Assembly: GCA_023386645.1 (NCBI GenBank)
Contig: JAEWJI010000058.1
Location: 186,001 to 250,000, forward strand
DNA from: Pseudomonadota bacterium
GTDB taxonomy: Bacteria > Pseudomonadota > Alphaproteobacteria > Caulobacterales > Caulobacteraceae
Direction of reading: 5' to 3'
Length of the DNA: 64,000 nt
The position numbers were made by a program, and so were the translations under genes. Every line of letters begins with the position of its first letter. Within the stretch, counting starts at the first letter, position 1. Positions 62,076 through 64,000 of this stretch are shown here, in pieces. A model generated the notes under the pieces. It did not search any database. It was given only the letters and a program-made list of their open reading frames with translations, and was not told the DNA's origin.

Positions 62076-62636
62076 TTACGATTGGCTCGCGCTCCAGCGG
62101 TCATAGGCGCCAACCAGGTTGCGCGCTCTGGTCTTCAGCTCATTCCTATTGTCAGGAAGGCCGAGCCCGCTGTCGGTTTCTTTCAGAACTTGCTCTGCAG
62201 CGACGTACTTAGCCACGCCGTGCCGGCTGACCAGCTCTCGCATGCGTCGGAAGTGGCGGTCATCATAGGAGGGCACGGTTCTGCCCTCCTTGACGTAGAA
62301 GGCGCCGAGGTCAGCAAGGATCGCTCCAACATCGAGTGCGCAAAGCGCGAGCTCAGCTTGAGTGCCGCTCTTCAAGAGCTCGGCCATCTCCGCCGCCCGG
62401 TCGTGTAGCTGACTAGCTTGTCGAAGGCGCTCTGGATTTCTTTCGCCCCGATCCGCCAATACCCGCGCTGCTGTGACACGCGCGTGATGCAGGACGAATG
62501 CGAGGTCTTCCTGCTGCCTGTCTTGCGAGTGGGCTGCCGCGAGTTCCTTGAGCGCCTGGATCATCACTTCCCGTGTGGCAGGCACCTTGGGCCCCGGAGA
62601 GCGCTTCCGACGAACGAGGCCCAGACGCTCGGTCAC
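62076..62636 (-). CDS. hypothetical protein coupled to the integrase
   Basis: A 186-residue soluble, helix-rich protein, no family recognised. I place the start at a GTG (62636) that overlaps the integrase stop as GTGA, the same coupling style used elsewhere in the element; GTG 62642 or ATG 62564 are alternatives. The middle has an alpha-helical, charged character (RERNPERLRQASQLHDRAAEM type), and the basic N-terminus (RRKRSPGPK) could contact DNA or RNA. It may help excision or replication. Confidence 0.65.
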   Translation of the reverse strand: MTERLGLVRRKRSPGPKVPATREVMIQALKELAAAHSQDRQQEDLAFVLHHARVTAARVLADRGERNPERLRQASQLHDRAAEMAELLKSGTQAELALCALDVGAILADLGAFYVKEGRTVPSYDDRHFRRMRELVSRHGVAKYVAAEQVLKETDSGLGLPDNRNELKTRARNLVGAYDRWSASQS

Positions 62637-63961
62637 CGGCACCTTGCTCGAAGTTGAACTACATCCGCTGTGCGGACCTTCCTGCCTTCCCCGAGCGCAG
62701 CAATGTGCTCGCCCCAAGCCTCGAGCGCGGCGCGCTGCTGGGGCGCATAATCAAAGCGGTTGTAGATGCTGGTGACGGCGGCGGCGCCGTCGCTGGCGGC
62801 GTGGCCCAGGAGCAGCGAAACGATGAAGCCGGGCGTCTGATACACCGCGGCGAGGGTAGTCGCTCCGCTGCGGCGGAAGTCGTGAGGGCTGCCGTGCGGA
62901 ACATTCTGATGGCGGCAACTGCGGGTGAGCGCAAGCGTCATCGCGTCGGATGGCAGCGGGCGGTCGGCATCCTCCGGCGCTGGAAACACGAAGGGAGAGT
63001 CGGACAGCGCGCGAGCCTCCTTCAGCACTGCCAAGGCAGACTTTGAGAGCGGGACCACATGGGGACGGCGCGCCTTCGCCCGGTCGGCCGGGATGGTCCA
63101 GACGCGAGCGTTCTCATCGATTTCCGACCACCGTGCGCCAGCGACTTCCCCGCGGCGGCAGAGCGTTAGGAGCGCGAAGCGCAGGGCCAGGGCGGTGCTG
63201 GGTTTCAGTCGGGCTCCCTTGTCGGTCCTCTCCTGGCCTTTCGCACGCGGCTGCGATGCAAGGACCAGCGCGCGCCAGATCTTCGCGATGCCTTCTTCAC
63301 TGAACATGCGCTCGCGAGTGGGCGGCTCGAGCGGACGGGTGAGGCCCGTCGCCGGATTCACCTCGAGCCGCTCTTCGTAAACGGCGAAGGCCAGAACGGC
63401 TCGCAGGCTTCCGCCGATCGACGCGACAGAGGCCGGCGACATCTCGGTCGAAGCGAGTTCACGCATGAAGGCTTTGATGTCGCCGCGTGTGAGGTCGGTG
63501 AATTTGCGAGCGCCCAGCTTCGGCCGAACGTGCAGACGCCAGCGGCTCTCTTCGACGGCGAGCACCTTTGCCGTCTTTGGCCGACCCCGGCCTCCGTGCA
63601 GGCCCTTGGCGGCGGCAGCATGGTAAGCCGTGAAAAGCTCGTCGAGCGTTTCGCCCGTGCGGGCGGCGGCCCTCGCTGCAGCTCGCTCCGCGGCTGGATC
63701 CGCGCCGCCGACGACAGCCACGCGAAGGGCCGCGGCCCGATCGCGCGCATCGGCGAGCTTCAGGCCAGGATAGGCGCCCAGCGGGAGGCGCCGCCGCGCG
63801 CCGGCCATGCTCACATAGCGGAACTCGAACGCTTTGGTGCCGGTGGGAAAGACCCGCATCGCAAGGCCGCGCGCGCCGTCGATCGACACCTCATAGGGCT
63901 TCTCGGCCGGGCGAAGGGCCGCAACCTGCCGATCTGTTGTGATAGCCTTCGCTGTCGCCAT
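62633..63961 (-). CDS. site-specific tyrosine integrase (P4/DUF4102 type)
   Basis: A 442-residue phage-type integrase. It has a DUF4102 arm-binding N-terminus (about 1-90, with LPLGAYPGLKLADARDRA), a core-binding domain (about 100-210), and the catalytic domain with arginine in LCRRGEVAG, H-x-x-R in HDFRRSGAT, the LLGHA histidine and nucleophile tyrosine in SIYNRFDY. It reads inward from the right end; AGAGAGG precedes the ATG at 63961. It most likely inserted the element into tRNA-Arg(CCG). Confidence 0.95.
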   Translation of the reverse strand: MATAKAITTDRQVAALRPAEKPYEVSIDGARGLAMRVFPTGTKAFEFRYVSMAGARRRLPLGAYPGLKLADARDRAAALRVAVVGGADPAAERAAARAAARTGETLDELFTAYHAAAAKGLHGGRGRPKTAKVLAVEESRWRLHVRPKLGARKFTDLTRGDIKAFMRELASTEMSPASVASIGGSLRAVLAFAVYEERLEVNPATGLTRPLEPPTRERMFSEEGIAKIWRALVLASQPRAKGQERTDKGARLKPSTALALRFALLTLCRRGEVAGARWSEIDENARVWTIPADRAKARRPHVVPLSKSALAVLKEARALSDSPFVFPAPEDADRPLPSDAMTLALTRSCRHQNVPHGSPHDFRRSGATTLAAVYQTPGFIVSLLLGHAASDGAAAVTSIYNRFDYAPQQRAALEAWGEHIAALGEGRKVRTADVVQLRARCR

Positions 63962-63989
63962 CGGGACGCCTCTCTGCCCCGCCGCCGTT

Positions 63990-63999
63990 TAGTGGGGCA
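63990..63999 (+). repeat. TAGTGGGGCA, probable integrase arm site (right)
   Basis: The third copy of the ten-base motif, in the same orientation as the left pair, 29 bases upstream of the integrase start codon. It is at the window edge, so further copies may follow. Confidence 0.6.
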
Positions 64000-64000
64000 G

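Larger units (their letters stand above)
43524..64000. mobile_element. integrated element in tRNA-Arg(CCG), right end outside the window
   Basis: Everything from the tRNA to the window end is foreign in gene content. A plus-strand defence cargo lies on the left (43.7-60.5 kb) and a minus-strand int/unknown/AlpA/TerS module on the right (60.6-64.0 kb). TAGTGGGGCA repeats lie 64 bases inside the tRNA end and 29 bases before the integrase start, as for split attP arms. No second copy of the tRNA 3' end is seen before 64000, so attR should lie just beyond. There are no capsid, tail or conjugation genes. Confidence 0.85.

Noticed and set aside
43524..64000. CRISPR array in the defence island
   Set aside because: No regularly spaced repeats and no cas-type genes were seen.
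60000..64000. Second copy of the tRNA-Arg 3' end (attR) inside the window
   Set aside because: I looked for the TpsiC and acceptor sequence near the right end and did not find it; it should lie beyond 64000.

Overview
The window is GC-rich, densely packed chromosome of an alphaproteobacterium, most likely Caulobacteraceae (Brevundimonas-, Caulobacter- or Phenylobacterium-like). The evidence is a complete NepR/EcfG(SigT)/PhyR general stress locus with SigT-type promoters, a SapC-family protein, an ftsY-ispZ pair, ccmCDG, ubiE-ubiB, a Zur-type regulator and many Caulobacterales-style intergenic palindromes. The genus is an inference from gene content.

Region by region: 1-11.2 kb holds housekeeping and envelope genes (hydrolase end, PhnA-like protein, glutamine-dependent NAD synthase, FtsY, IspZ, MarR regulator, cytochrome c maturation genes ccmC-ccmD-ccmG, a lipoprotein, a TonB-dependent outer-membrane protein, a serine hydrolase). 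11.2-17.7 kb holds two tandem paralogous membrane-anchored TPR proteins and clpB. 17.8-18.8 kb has two direct copies of a MITE-like repeat around a small membrane protein gene. 18.8-25.7 kb holds a GIY-YIG protein, cupin, SRAP protein, DUF1801 protein, Crp/Fnr regulator, pterin dehydratase, SDR, ubiE and ubiB. 25.7-29.2 kb is a small sugar/glycan cluster (aminotransferase, acetyltransferase, ATP-grasp, HAD). 29.2-32.4 kb holds succinate-semialdehyde dehydrogenase and an MFS transporter.

32.5-37.1 kb is the general stress response locus: entericidin-like lipoprotein, PhyK-like kinase, EcfG sigma factor and NepR on one strand, and PhyR divergently. I see GGAAC-N17-GTT promoters in front of nepR, phyR, the entericidin gene and a roughly 117-nt intergenic transcript unit that ends in a perfect intrinsic terminator and carries a C7 run. 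That unit looks like a GsrN-type stress sRNA. The same promoter pattern stands before the Crp/Fnr regulator (22.1 kb) and a small lipoprotein (6.9 kb). 37.1-43.3 kb is chromosomal backbone (oxidoreductase, hotdog protein, SapC, sugar epimerase, hydrolase, Zur, DUF885 lipoprotein).

At 43,447 lies tRNA-Arg(CCG), and everything from there to the window end is an integrated element of about 20.5 kb or slightly more. Its left part is a plus-strand defence cargo: a two-gene PLD/DUF6361-like unit; a type I restriction-modification operon (hsdM-hsdS-[HEPN/Abi-like]-[GIY-YIG-like]-hsdR) whose genes overlap; and a sacsin-type GHKL ATPase with a C-terminal DUF3883-like nuclease domain followed by a DUF6615-like PD-(D/E)XK protein. 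Its right part, all minus strand, is a mobility module: a tyrosine integrase, a translationally coupled unknown protein, an AlpA-type regulator and an orphan P27-family small terminase subunit. TAGTGGGGCA repeats sit just inside the tRNA and just upstream of the integrase start, as expected for the arms of attP after integration. The set int + AlpA + TerS without capsid, tail or large terminase genes suggests a phage-satellite-like (PICI-like) element carrying defence genes.
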